Source: Streptomyces acidiscabies
GTDB taxonomy: Bacteria > Actinomycetota > Actinomycetes > Streptomycetales > Streptomycetaceae
Length of the DNA: 64,000 bases
Assembly: GCF_020010905.1 (NCBI RefSeq)
Contig: NZ_JAGJBY010000002.1
Location: 1,984,001 to 2,048,000, forward strand
Reading direction: 5' to 3'
The notes below the pieces were generated by a model that was not told the DNA's origin, ran no database searches, and was given only the letters and a program-made list of their open reading frames with translations. The translations under genes and the position numbers were made by a program. Shown here in pieces: positions 50,900-59,413 of this stretch (position 1 is its first letter; each line of letters begins with the position of its first letter).

Positions 50900-51412
50900 A
50901 TGACCGTCGCCGTCGCAACAGGCATCTGGCAGCTGGACCCGACCGCCACCACCGTCGCGCTGAAGCACAAGACGATGTGGGGTCTGGTCACGGTGAAGGG
51001 CGTCTTCTCGGGCGTCACCGGCAGCGGTGAGGTCGGCGAGGGTTCCACCGCCACCGGCGTGTTCTCCGTGGACGCCGCGTCCATCGACACGAAGAACACG
51101 AAACGGGACGTCCACCTGCGCTCGGCGGACTTCCTCGACACCGACAACCACCCGGAGATCACCTACGCGGTGCGTACGGCGGAACTGCGCGGCTCGGACC
51201 AGGTGCACGTCACCGGCCAGCTCACCGTGCGCGGCATCAGCCGCCCGCACTCCTTCACCGCCGGTCTCGCGGACGCCGGCGCCGACGCGGTCACGCTCAA
51301 CGCCGAATTCGTCATCGACCGCAAGGACTTCGGGCTCGACTGGAACCAGATGGGCATGATGAAGGACCAGACGACGATCACGGCCGCCCTGCGCTTCACC
51401 CGCACGGGCTGA
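50900..51412 (+). CDS. YceI family protein
   Basis: 170 residues, lipocalin-like YceI fold that binds long polyisoprenoid-type lipids in known members. Family stretches are IWQLDPTATTVALKHKTMWGLVTVKGVFSG and VTGQLTVRGISRPHSF, and DFGLDWNQMG near the end. No signal peptide, so it is cytoplasmic here. A GGAG motif lies 10 nt before the ATG. The pairing of a divergent MarR regulator with YceI is common in actinobacteria and is linked to oxidative or organic-solvent stress, which is inference. Confidence 0.92.
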   Translation: MTVAVATGIWQLDPTATTVALKHKTMWGLVTVKGVFSGVTGSGEVGEGSTATGVFSVDAASIDTKNTKRDVHLRSADFLDTDNHPEITYAVRTAELRGSDQVHVTGQLTVRGISRPHSFTAGLADAGADAVTLNAEFVIDRKDFGLDWNQMGMMKDQTTITAALRFTRTG

Positions 51413-51414
51413 CG

Positions 51415-53148
51415 TCACCTCCGGCGCGGCAGCGGCAACGCCGCCTGGATGTCCTGGCTGGACAACGTCTGCGGGTCCCCCGTGAAGACCCGCAGCCGGA
51501 TCCGGGGCCTCGAACTCCTCGCGGGAAGCGTGAACGTCCCACGGGGAGGCCGGAGTTCGTAACGCGCCGAGCTGTGCCCGGCCAGGCGTGCCGGTCCCGA
51601 CACGACCGTCCAGTACGGGGGCATGCCCTGGCCCGTCGAGACCGTGAAGTGCGGTACGAGAGCGGTGCCTTCGACGTTCCGGACGTCAACTGTCAGACGG
51701 CTCAGGGCCCTTGGGGAGGCCAGCCGGACCGACGCGACCGACATCCTCAGCGGCGGCGACCCCGTCACCGCCAGCGCCGTACTCAACAGGGCGGGGACCA
51801 GGGCGAGTACGGCCGCCGGACGCGGTGACAGGAAGCGCGGTCTCGGTTGCCAGGCGTCCGCGAACTCCGACAGGGGTGCGGTCAGCGCCGAGAGCAGCCA
51901 CAGGGGCGTCATCATCAGGTAGTACCCGTCCTGCGAGCGGGTCGCCACGAAGAACGCCAGCCACGGCAGGACGGTCGCGGCGGGGCCCAGGCGGCGTACG
52001 AACAGGACGTACAGGGCGAGCAGGCCCGCCGCGAGGAGCATGCTCGCGTGGGAGTACCAGTCGAGGCGGTCGCTGCCGTCCGTCAGGTACAGGGAGATGC
52101 CCACCAGGCCCTGGCCGTGGACGACCGCGCCCTGTGTGAGGGGGAGCGCGATGCCCTCCAGCCATGTGCCGGGTTCGTGGACGGCGAAGTACGCGTTGAT
52201 CGCCAGCCATGTCGCCGCGGTGATGCCGAGCAGGCGCAGGACGATGCGGGCCGCCTCGCGCGGGCCCAACTCGCCCCGGCGTACCGCGTAGATACCGGCC
52301 AGCAGGAACGGCGTGACGAACCACGGGAGTTGCTGGGCCGCGCAGGCCGCGCCCAGCAGGATCGCGCGGGTGATGCCGGAGGAGCCGAGACGGCCGCCCC
52401 GGCCCGCGCGGGGCCAGCCGATCACCGTCGGCATCAGGAGCGCCAGCGCCAGGATCGCCGGGTAGCCCTGGCGGCCGTACATCGGCAGGAAGCCGAAGCC
52501 GAGGCAGAGCATCGTCACCGCCGGGCGCCACGGGCGGGGGAGCAGGCGCCAGACGGTGACCGTCGAGACCAGCAGGGCCGTCGTCGCCATCGCCGTCGCG
52601 GGGGTGCCGCCGTGGTGGAGCCACAGGAACGGGGCCGTCAGGAGCGGGGCGAGCGGGGGGTAGCCGTACGTGTAGTCGTAGCCGCCGTAGATCGTCTGCG
52701 TCAGCGCGATGTTCGGCTTGAAGAGTTGCGGCCAGGGTTGGCCGTAGATCGCGTGGCCTCTGATCAGCTCCTGCGCGGCCTTCGTCGTGAGGGCGGACTC
52801 GTCGCCGCCCTGGTGGGAGACCAGCCAGGCCGCCGTGACAAGGATCACCGCTGTGACCAGGACGGTCAGGTCGATCCTGGCGAGGAGGCGGGCCGTGCGG
52901 GTTGTCAGGGCCGCGACTCCGGAGAGCAGGATCGCCGCGTAACAGACCGAGATCGCGGCGGCCAGTGGGGGGTGGTGCGAGGCTGCCTGCGCCCAGACGT
53001 CGCGGGTGCCGATGAACAGGCTCGCCGCCGACAGGAGCGTCAGGATGCGGTGCCACTGTGGGGGTGCGGGGTCTTCGGTGCGGTTTTCGGTACGGGTTTT
53101 GGTGCGGTTTTCGGTACGGGGGGACGCCGCCGGCCTGGTCTCTGCCAT
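51415..53148 (-). CDS. Glycosyltransferase 87-like membrane protein (polyprenol-phosphate-mannose-type mannosyltransferase)
   Basis: 577 residues with about ten to twelve membrane helices (first about 37-55, last about 435-455). Between helices 3 and 4, YGGYDYTYGYPPLAPLLTAPFLW is typical of GT87 and related GT-C enzymes that take sugar from a lipid-phosphate donor on the outer face. A beta-rich C-terminal outer domain (about 465-575) follows. The N-terminal tail encodes a repeat (ENRTKTRTENRTED) from a 20-bp DNA duplication. ATG 53148 is chosen; GTG 53154 is an alternative. Its stop is 3 bp after the YceI stop, convergent. Confidence 0.8.
   Translation of the reverse strand: MAETRPAASPRTENRTKTRTENRTEDPAPPQWHRILTLLSAASLFIGTRDVWAQAASHHPPLAAAISVCYAAILLSGVAALTTRTARLLARIDLTVLVTAVILVTAAWLVSHQGGDESALTTKAAQELIRGHAIYGQPWPQLFKPNIALTQTIYGGYDYTYGYPPLAPLLTAPFLWLHHGGTPATAMATTALLVSTVTVWRLLPRPWRPAVTMLCLGFGFLPMYGRQGYPAILALALLMPTVIGWPRAGRGGRLGSSGITRAILLGAACAAQQLPWFVTPFLLAGIYAVRRGELGPREAARIVLRLLGITAATWLAINAYFAVHEPGTWLEGIALPLTQGAVVHGQGLVGISLYLTDGSDRLDWYSHASMLLAAGLLALYVLFVRRLGPAATVLPWLAFFVATRSQDGYYLMMTPLWLLSALTAPLSEFADAWQPRPRFLSPRPAAVLALVPALLSTALAVTGSPPLRMSVASVRLASPRALSRLTVDVRNVEGTALVPHFTVSTGQGMPPYWTVVSGPARLAGHSSARYELRPPRGTFTLPARSSRPRIRLRVFTGDPQTLSSQDIQAALPLPRRR
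53077..53120. repeat. 20-bp direct repeat inside the GT87-like gene N-terminus
   Basis: GGTGCGGTTTTCGGTACGGG at 53077-53096 and 53101-53120, period 24 bp, so each unit adds eight residues in frame. Confidence 0.8.
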
Positions 53149-53323
53149 GTGCACGGCAGGGACGCTATGCGGAGGCGTTGAAGGGGGATGCGGAGTCGGG
53201 TGTGAACGGGGTGAGAACGGCCGTGTTGCTGTCGCGGTCCGTGTCGCTGTTGGGCCGAACGGGTGACATGGCGTAAGAATTGGCTGGTGCAGGATGGAAC
53301 GCGAGTCAGTTCGGGGGGTGCCG

Positions 53324-53698
53324 GTGAACCGCTACGACGTCACCGATGAGCAGTGGGAAGGGCTCGCCCAGGTCGTGCCGTTGCGAGGCCGCGACGCGTG
53401 GCCTTCGGCGGTCGACCACCGCTCCCTTCCGGAGCCGGACACCGAGGCGCGCCGCCGCTTCGTGGTCCTCAGGATCAACATCTTCGCGGACGCGAGAGAG
53501 GTGGCGGAGACGCTGATGGCCGGTATCCCGGTCCTCCTCGACCTCACCGGCGCGGAGACGGAGGTAGCCAAGCGCGTCCTCGACTTCTCCACGGGCGTGG
53601 TGTTCGGCCTGGCGAGCGGGATGCACCGGGTGGACCGCAACGTGTTCCTGCTGACGCCGCCGGGGACCGAGGTGAGCGGGATCATGGAGGGGGTTTAG
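53324..53698 (+). CDS. SepF-like cell division protein (SflB-type)
   Basis: 124 residues. The SepF domain covers about 45-122 (RFVVLRINIFADAREVAETLMAGIPVLLDLTGAETEVAKRVLDFSTGVVFGL...VFLLTPPG). It lacks the N-terminal membrane-binding helix of true SepF. Streptomyces has two short SepF-like proteins, SflA and SflB, that act in septum placement in hyphae; this one, away from the division cluster, best fits SflB. GTG 53324 is chosen because GGGGGG lies 5 nt upstream; GTG 53318 and ATG 53294 are possible. Confidence 0.82.
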   Translation: MNRYDVTDEQWEGLAQVVPLRGRDAWPSAVDHRSLPEPDTEARRRFVVLRINIFADAREVAETLMAGIPVLLDLTGAETEVAKRVLDFSTGVVFGLASGMHRVDRNVFLLTPPGTEVSGIMEGV

Positions 53699-54133
53699 GC
53701 GGGGTGACAGGGGGCGCCGAGCGAGCGCTGGGCGCTCCGGTGATGCCGGGAGCAGGCCGGGGCGATATCGGGTGCGGGGGAGCTGAACCGGCGGGACAGG
53801 GGTGCTGAGGCAGGTGTTTCGGCGGGGTCGGATTCGCCTTGCCGGATCGGCGGTCGGGGGGGAGGGCTTTTCGGCGGTTGCTTCTCGCTGAGTGGCCGCT
53901 CAGGTCTCGCCCTTCGGCCGTGCCGGAGTTCGTACCGGCGTCAGGCTCGATGGTGCGTCCGCTCTCTTTTCAGCAGCCTGGCCGGCACCACCTGGCAGAC
54001 AAACCCGACAGTCGCACCATCGCCGGTTTCGGTCAGCGGCGTTGACCGGATTCCGGTGTGCCGGTCGCTCGTTCGGGGGAACGTGCGGTGGGCGGAACGG
54101 TTCGCCGCCTCGGGGAACTTCTACGGTCCGGGC
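53699..54133. other. Intergenic region between SepF-like gene and ATPase gene
   Basis: 435 bp with no supported gene. It contains one small hairpin CGGTCA/TGACCG (54030-54048) and, at its end, the leaderless -10 box TACGGT of the next gene. Several G-runs suggest no coding constraint. Confidence 0.55.
54122..54127 (+). promoter_or_regulatory. -10 box of a leaderless promoter (ATPase-MazG operon)
   Basis: TACGGT lies 6 nt before the ATG at 54134; no ribosome site is present. Confidence 0.45.
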
Positions 54134-55423
54134 ATGACCGGATCCCGTTCGTCCCGTGCGTCGCTGTCGCAGCAAGCGGTGGTGCGGAGCCCGCGCGCGC
54201 CGCGTGTGCCGCCGCCCCGTAGCCGCGCCGCGGACGGGGCGAGGGCCGTCTCCGGGATCGCCTCCGTGGTCGCGGCCCTTCCTCCCGTCCCCTTCGGGAC
54301 GCTGGACAGCCGGGTGCGGCGGCCTTGCGTCACCGAGCTGCGGCTGTCCGCGTACGCCAACCACCGGCGCGGGGTGTACCCGCTGGGGCCGGTGACGCTG
54401 TTCAGCGGGCGCAGCGGGAGCGGGAAGAGCGGCGCCCTGCGGGCGTACGGGGCGCTGTCGCGGCTGGGCGGCGGGAGCGCGGTGCGGGAGGTGTTCGTCG
54501 ACGTCGGGGAGTGCGTGCCCGTGTGGGCGCGGGCCGACCGGCAGGGGCGGCGGGGGTTCCGGATCGGGTGTACGGCGGACGGTCCCGAGGGGCCGGTCGC
54601 GCTCGACCTCGCCGTACAGGCCGAACCGCGCGTGCGGATCGTGGGGGAGCGGCTCAGCGCGGGCGGCACCGTGCTGCTGGAGACGGCGTTGCGCGATCCG
54701 ACCCGGCCGTACGTCGACGCCGCTTGGTACACCGGCGGCTCCTCCCCGAGGATCCGTGCGCCCTTCCCGGACGACCGGCTCGTCACCGCGATGCTGCCGC
54801 TGCGGATTGCGGGCAGCACCGGCGGCCAGCGCCAAGTGCTCGCCGCCGCCGAGCAGATGGTCGTCGCCCTGCGGTCGGCGTTCTTCTGCGACCCCCGCCC
54901 CGACCTGATGCGCGTCCCGGTCCTGCCCGGCTCCGGGCGGCTGATGGCCGGCTGCGACAACTTCGCGGACGTGGTCTTCCGCACCCGCGCCGAGTGCGCC
55001 GCCCGTCACGCGGCGCTGGTCGTCGCCATGGACGCCGGATGCGCGGGCCCGGTCCTGGACGTGCGCGCCGAGGCGACGAGGGACGGCCGCCTGCACGCCG
55101 TACTCGACCGGGACGGAGGGACCACCGCGCTGCCCCGGCTCGGTGACGGCGAACTGCGCCATCTCGCCCTCGCGCTGATCCTGTTGACCGGCTCCGGCGT
55201 CCTGACGGTCGACGCCCCGGGTGAACTCCCCACCGCCCTCAACACGTTGACCGTCCTGGCCGACAACTTCGACTCCTGCCTCGACCTGCGCCAGCGCCAC
55301 GCGCTGCTCGAACTCGCCGTCCTGATGGCCGATCGCGGGCACGTCCGGCTGATCGGTACGTCGCCCGACGCCTCGTGGGCGGACGGGGCGGGCGGGGTCA
55401 CGGTGGTACACCTTGACGGGTGA
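54134..55423 (+). CDS. P-loop ATP-binding protein, ABC/SMC-like
   Basis: 429 residues. After a basic, Pro/Ser-rich N-terminus (1-55), ELRLSAYANHRRGVYPLGPVTLFSGRSGSGKSGALRAYGAL (about 70-110) gives a clear Walker A within an SMC/RecF-like opening strand. There is no convincing ABC signature, and the Walker B position reads LTVDAPGEL, lacking the adjacent DE pair, near residue 360. The end resembles AAA_21-type ATPases. The stop overlaps the GTG of a MazG-like pyrophosphohydrolase (GTGA). Function unknown; recF-like, defence or sensing roles are open. Confidence 0.78.
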   Translation: MTGSRSSRASLSQQAVVRSPRAPRVPPPRSRAADGARAVSGIASVVAALPPVPFGTLDSRVRRPCVTELRLSAYANHRRGVYPLGPVTLFSGRSGSGKSGALRAYGALSRLGGGSAVREVFVDVGECVPVWARADRQGRRGFRIGCTADGPEGPVALDLAVQAEPRVRIVGERLSAGGTVLLETALRDPTRPYVDAAWYTGGSSPRIRAPFPDDRLVTAMLPLRIAGSTGGQRQVLAAAEQMVVALRSAFFCDPRPDLMRVPVLPGSGRLMAGCDNFADVVFRTRAECAARHAALVVAMDAGCAGPVLDVRAEATRDGRLHAVLDRDGGTTALPRLGDGELRHLALALILLTGSGVLTVDAPGELPTALNTLTVLADNFDSCLDLRQRHALLELAVLMADRGHVRLIGTSPDASWADGAGGVTVVHLDG

Positions 55424-55773
55424 CAGGAGAGACGACCCCCCTCGACGTGCCGGAACTTCAGCGCAGGCTGGCGGAGTTCGCCGCCGCCCGCGACTGGCAG
55501 CCGTTCCACACCCCGAAGAACCTCGTCGCCGCGCTCAGCGTGGAGGCGTCCGAACTCGTGGAGATCTTCCAGTGGCTGACCCCTGAGGAATCGGCCCGGG
55601 TGATGTCCGATCCGGACACCGCCCACCGGGTACGGGACGAGGTCGCCGACGTGCTCGCGTACCTGCTCCAGCTCTGCGAGGTGCTCGGCGTCGACCCGCT
55701 CGCCGCGCTCGCGGCGAAGATCGAACGCAACGAGAAGCGGTTCCCGGCGGGGGGCGCTGCCGAAGCGGAATGA
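55420..55773 (+). CDS. MazG-like nucleotide pyrophosphohydrolase
   Basis: 117 residues, all-alpha NTP-PPase (iMazG/RS21-C6 type): FHTPKNLVAALSVEASELVEIFQW supplies the ExxE metal pair (about residues 43-47), and RVRDEVADVLAYLLQLCEVLG the second ExxD pair. RS21-C6 relatives hydrolyse dCTP and modified dCTP. The GTG overlaps the stop of the upstream ATPase gene by 4 bp, so the two are translated together. Confidence 0.9.
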   Translation: MTGETTPLDVPELQRRLAEFAAARDWQPFHTPKNLVAALSVEASELVEIFQWLTPEESARVMSDPDTAHRVRDEVADVLAYLLQLCEVLGVDPLAALAAKIERNEKRFPAGGAAEAE

Positions 55774-55961
55774 GGACGGTGGCGGAATGCTCACGTCCGG
55801 TATCGCTGTGCGTAATCGTTCCGGCGTCCGAAACCGATTTGTTGTCCACAGATTTCCGCCTTCCTCTGGCTTTTCGCCTCACGGTCCCTCACTCTGGGTA
55901 GTGGACTGGTGTGTTGAGGCGGACGCGTGAGGAACGGGTCCTGGACGGACGGGGGTGGCCC

Positions 55962-56438
55962 ATGGATGCGGTGCGGCTCATCCTGGCGAGCCGGTGGGCG
56001 CTGGCGAGGGGTGGTGACAGTGCCGAACTCCTCGTGGAGGTGTGGCAGGCGCAGGCTCTCGCGCAGGCGATCGGCAGCCGTCTCGCGGTCTCGGGGCCGC
56101 CTGAGCTGCGCGGCGAGGCCCTGGGGCTGACGGAGCTGGCGGGCCGGGGCTGCGGGGTTCTCGACGCGCCGGACCTCGCGCCCGAGGATCTGCGCGCCGC
56201 CCAGCTCACGGACCTCGACGACGCCCGCCAGGCCCTGCTGTGCCTCGGCGGCCTCCTGGGCGAGGTCGGCATCGCCCTGGTCGGCCTCGCCTCCACGGCT
56301 CCCGACCAGGCGACGTACTGGCAGTGCATGGAGGCCATCGACGCGGCGGACGAGTCGAGGGACCGGGTGCTGGAGATGCTGCGGAAGCTGGCGGCGAAGG
56401 AGGCGGCGTTACCGGAGAGATCGGGGGATGCGGTGTGA
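55962..56438 (+). CDS. DUF6099 family protein
   Basis: 158 residues. MDAVRLILASRWALARGGDSAELLVEVWQAQALAQAIGSRLAV begins an all-helical protein typical of DUF6099, a Streptomyces-specific family of unknown function. Two helical halves end in ATYWQCMEAIDAADESRDRVLEMLRKL. ATG 55962 has GGGGG 7 nt upstream and gives the usual family N-terminus; a TTG at 55911 would add 17 residues. A long repeat tract follows. Confidence 0.75.
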   Translation: MDAVRLILASRWALARGGDSAELLVEVWQAQALAQAIGSRLAVSGPPELRGEALGLTELAGRGCGVLDAPDLAPEDLRAAQLTDLDDARQALLCLGGLLGEVGIALVGLASTAPDQATYWQCMEAIDAADESRDRVLEMLRKLAAKEAALPERSGDAV

Positions 56439-56986
56439 GGTGAGGGGCGTGGGTGAGGTGGGGGTCGGGTGGCGCGGCGAGGTGGATGGTGCGGTGTGTC
56501 TGAGGGAGCGGGGGAACTCAGGGGCGCGGCGTGCATCGGGGATGCGGTGGGCATCAGGGGCGCGGCCTGCGTCGGGGGATGCGGTGGGAGGGGGTGGCGT
56601 CGAGAGGACGCGGGGTGCGTCGGGAACATGGCGTGCGTCGGGGACGCGGCTTGCATCGGGGGACGCGGTGCGAGAGGGGGGCGGCGTCGAGAGGGGATGC
56701 GATGCGAGGCGGCGTGGCGTACATCGGGAACACGGCGTATATCGGGGGGCGCAGCCTGCACCGGGGGACGCGGTGTGAGAGGGGCGGCGTCGAGAGGATG
56801 CGGCGGGCGTTGGGGGTGCGGCGGACATCGGGGACGCGGCCTGCATCGGGGACACGGTGCGAGAGAGGGCGGCGTCGAGAGAGGGTGCGGCGTTCCTCGC
56901 GTGATGCCGTGTTGAAGGGACGCCGGCCCTTGTTCAGGGCCGGTCGAGAGGCCGGGGGCCTGGTGTGGGCCGGTTCCCTGTGGGAG
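56439..56986. other. Non-coding stretch dominated by a GC-rich minisatellite
   Basis: 548 bp between DUF6099 and a small minus-strand gene. Open frames exist on both strands, but they read only repeat-derived low-complexity sequence and lack ribosome sites. Confidence 0.6.
56520..56890. repeat. Hierarchical tandem repeat (minisatellite)
   Basis: Short units of about 18-20 bp, of the form GCATCGGGGAYGCGGYS, follow each other. Every 84 to 105 bp they are interrupted by a variant of GCGGTGYGAGAGGGG then GGCGTCGAGAGG (about 56581, 56666, 56771 and 56855). So small units are nested in four larger ones. Confidence 0.8.
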
Positions 56987-57148
56987 TCAGGCGGGCTCGC
57001 CCTCCTCGGACGCCGCCCGCGGCGAACTCCCGGTCGACTGAAGGTCCGCGTCCAGTGCGGACAGGTCCGCGTTCAACGACGCCATCAGCTCCTCCATCTG
57101 CTGAAGCAACCCCTTCGGCTGCCCGGCAGAGCCCAATTCCTCGGACAT
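56987..57148 (-). CDS. Small helical protein (53 aa)
   Basis: 53 residues, not recognised: a short Gly-containing start, an amphipathic helix LLQQMEELMASLNADLSALDAD (about 14-35), then an acidic Ser/Gly-rich tail. No cysteine or membrane segment, so neither a typical lanthipeptide precursor nor a membrane peptide. The ribosome site GAGGAGG, 5 nt before the ATG at 57148, is strong and argues for a real gene. The next gene on the left is DUF6099 beyond the repeat tract. Confidence 0.6.
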   Translation of the reverse strand: MSEELGSAGQPKGLLQQMEELMASLNADLSALDADLQSTGSSPRAASEEGEPA

Positions 57149-57387
57149 GACGGCCTCCTCGGCCCGCGACCCCTCCAAGGGGCCGACGCGGGTGACATCC
57201 CGGCGTTGACCTGCCGGGCACGGGTGCCGGGCGGTCCGGCTCCGACGTCCCAACGATCATCGCGGGGGCCGGTCACTGCCCGACGCGCCCGGCGCCCGCG
57301 AGATTCACCCGGGAGGGGAGCCCGTGGGGTGCGCGTGACCGGCGGGGTTGACGATCGCAAGGATGTACGAGGTGCGAGCATGGCCCC

Positions 57388-58308
57388 ATGGATCTCCGTA
57401 TCTTCACCGAGCCCCAGCAGGGCGCGAGCTACGACACCCTCCTCTCCGTCGCGAAGGCGACCGAGGACCTCGGCTTCGACGCGTTCTTCCGCTCCGACCA
57501 CTACCTCACCATGGGCGGCGACGGCCTTCCCGGACCCACCGACGCCTGGCTCACCCTCGCCGGACTCGCCCGCGAGACCAAGCGCATCCGCCTCGGCACC
57601 CTGATGACCGCCGCGACCTTCCGCCTCCCCGGCGTCCTCGCGATCCAGGTCGCCCAGGTCGACCAGATGTCCGGCGGCCGGGTCGAACTCGGCCTCGGCG
57701 CGGGCTGGTTCGAGGCGGAGCACGCCGCGTACGGCATCCCCTTCCCGGCGGAGAAGTTCGGCCGCCTCGAAGAGCAGCTGGAGATCGTCACCGGGCTGTG
57801 GAGCACGCCGGTCGGGGAGACGTACGACTTCCAGGGCACCCACTACACGCTGACCGACTCGCCCGCGCTGCCCAAGCCCACGCAGCCGAAGATCCCGGTG
57901 CTGATCGGCGGCGGCGGCCCCAAGCGCACCCCGCGCCTGACGGCCCGCTACGCCGACGAGTTCAACATGCCATTCGCCTCCGTCGCGGACACCGAGAAGC
58001 AGTTCGGCCGGGTCCGCGCGGCCGTCGAGGAGGCGGGCCGTCCGGCGGACGCGCTCACCTACTCCACCGCGCTGGTCGTCTGCGTCGGCAAGGACGACGC
58101 GGAGGTCGCCCGCCGCGCCGCCGCGATCGGCCGCGAGGTCGACGAGCTGAAGGAGAACGGCCTCGCGGGTACGCCCGCCGAGGTGGTCGAGAAGATCGGC
58201 ACGTACGCGGAGATCGGCTCGACGCGGTTCTACCTCCAGATCCTGGACCTGGCGGACCTGGACCACCTGGAGCTGATCTCGTCGCAGGTGCAGACGCAAC
58301 TGGGCTGA
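57388..58308 (+). CDS. LLM class flavin/F420-dependent oxidoreductase
   Basis: 306 residues, luciferase-like TIM barrel. MDLRIFTEPQQGASYDTLLSVAKATEDLGFDAFFRSDHYL is the standard opening; RIRLGTLMTAATFRLPGVLAIQVAQVDQMSGGRVELGLGAGW carries the G-R-x-E-L-G-L-G-A-G-W signature; and PVLIGGGGPKRTPRLTARYADEFNM the phosphate-binding region. In actinobacteria such members mostly use F420. Substrate unknown. GAGCAT 6 nt before the ATG is a possible leaderless -10 box. Confidence 0.9.
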   Translation: MDLRIFTEPQQGASYDTLLSVAKATEDLGFDAFFRSDHYLTMGGDGLPGPTDAWLTLAGLARETKRIRLGTLMTAATFRLPGVLAIQVAQVDQMSGGRVELGLGAGWFEAEHAAYGIPFPAEKFGRLEEQLEIVTGLWSTPVGETYDFQGTHYTLTDSPALPKPTQPKIPVLIGGGGPKRTPRLTARYADEFNMPFASVADTEKQFGRVRAAVEEAGRPADALTYSTALVVCVGKDDAEVARRAAAIGREVDELKENGLAGTPAEVVEKIGTYAEIGSTRFYLQILDLADLDHLELISSQVQTQLG

Positions 58309-58401
58309 GCCGAGGGGCGGGTGAGGTCTGTGACACGGCTGTGACCGGAGGTGTGGCTTCCGCCACAGCCCCGTGATCGTGTCGCCTGGTGAGGTGGCCC
58401 G

Positions 58402-59307
58402 ATGCGCAGACTCCCGCTTCTCGTTCCGGCCCTCGCCGTCCTGTTCGCCGTCACCGCTTGTGGCGCGGAGCGGGCGGGGGACGCCGGGGCGAGCGGCAGC
58501 GCGGGGCGCTCGGGGGCGTCCGCCGTTCCGGTCACCGACCCCGGCATCGACGGTGTCCGCATCACCTCCGTGAGCCTGCCGTCCTCGCCGTCCCCCCGGC
58601 CCAGCGGTGACTACGTCGTCCGGCCGGACAGCCTCGCGAGGCTCACGGCCGCGTACGAGGTGGTCAACAAGGGGGCCGCGACGATGACGTACACCGTCAC
58701 CGTGTCCTTCCGGTCCGCGTCCGGCGGGGCGATGGACAACCGGACGGTGACCGTGAACGCGGTCGCGCCCGGGAAGACCGTCACCGGGACGACGGAGGCC
58801 ATCGGGGTCGCCGGGGCTGTCACGGCCAAGGTCATCAAGGTGGCCAAGGTCCCCACCGCCGAGGCGCCTTCGACGGGCGGCGCCTGTCCGGCCTCGGGGG
58901 TCCGGGTGTACGCGGACCAGGGGGACGCGGCGATGGGGCTCAGGGTCGTCGGCATCCACCTGGAGAACTGCGGCACGGCCCCGTACTCCCTGGACGGCTA
59001 CCCGGAGCTGACCCTCCTCGACGACCAGTACCGGACCGTCGACGGCGTCAAGATCCTCAAGGGCACCGGCGACATCCCCATGGCACCCGACAGCGCCCCG
59101 CCCACCCGGATCACCCTGAAACCCGGCGAGCGGGCCCGGTCCGGACTGGCCTGGCGCAACACCACCGGCTTCGGAGACGCGGAGAACGTCCCCTACGTCC
59201 GCGTACGCGCCAGGTCCGGCGCCGACCCGGTCGTCATCTCCCCGTCCCTGGACCTCGGCACCACCGGCCAACTCGGCGTCGGGGCGTGGGAGCTGGAGAA
59301 GCGCTGA
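58402..59307 (+). CDS. DUF4232-type lipoprotein
   Basis: 301 residues. A lipoprotein signal peptide (RRLPLLVPALAVLFAVTAC) has a lipobox cysteine at C20. A disordered Gly/Ser/Ala linker, a beta-rich domain (about 50-160) and a DUF4232 domain (about 160-300, with VGIHLENCGTAPYSLDGYPEL) follow. Such proteins are surface-anchored and of unknown function. The ATG has GAGGTGGCCCG upstream. Two cysteines (CPAS and ENCG) may form a disulfide in the DUF4232 domain. Confidence 0.85.
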   Translation: MRRLPLLVPALAVLFAVTACGAERAGDAGASGSAGRSGASAVPVTDPGIDGVRITSVSLPSSPSPRPSGDYVVRPDSLARLTAAYEVVNKGAATMTYTVTVSFRSASGGAMDNRTVTVNAVAPGKTVTGTTEAIGVAGAVTAKVIKVAKVPTAEAPSTGGACPASGVRVYADQGDAAMGLRVVGIHLENCGTAPYSLDGYPELTLLDDQYRTVDGVKILKGTGDIPMAPDSAPPTRITLKPGERARSGLAWRNTTGFGDAENVPYVRVRARSGADPVVISPSLDLGTTGQLGVGAWELEKR

Positions 59308-59413
59308 GCCTCCTCCCCCCCCGGCCGGCATAAAGCAAAGGCGCCGGTCAGGCGGGGCGTGAGAAAGTCTGTGCGACCGCTTTCACCCACCTTCCACCCG
59401 GCCGGAGAGGCCC

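Noticed and set aside
56520..56890. CRISPR array
   Set aside because: Repeats are contiguous and nested, without unique spacers of constant length, and no cas genes are present.
55889..57604. Open frames on both strands across the repeat tract (290 aa minus, 148 and 357 aa plus)
   Set aside because: They translate repeat units into low-complexity peptides, overlap real genes at the ends and lack ribosome sites.
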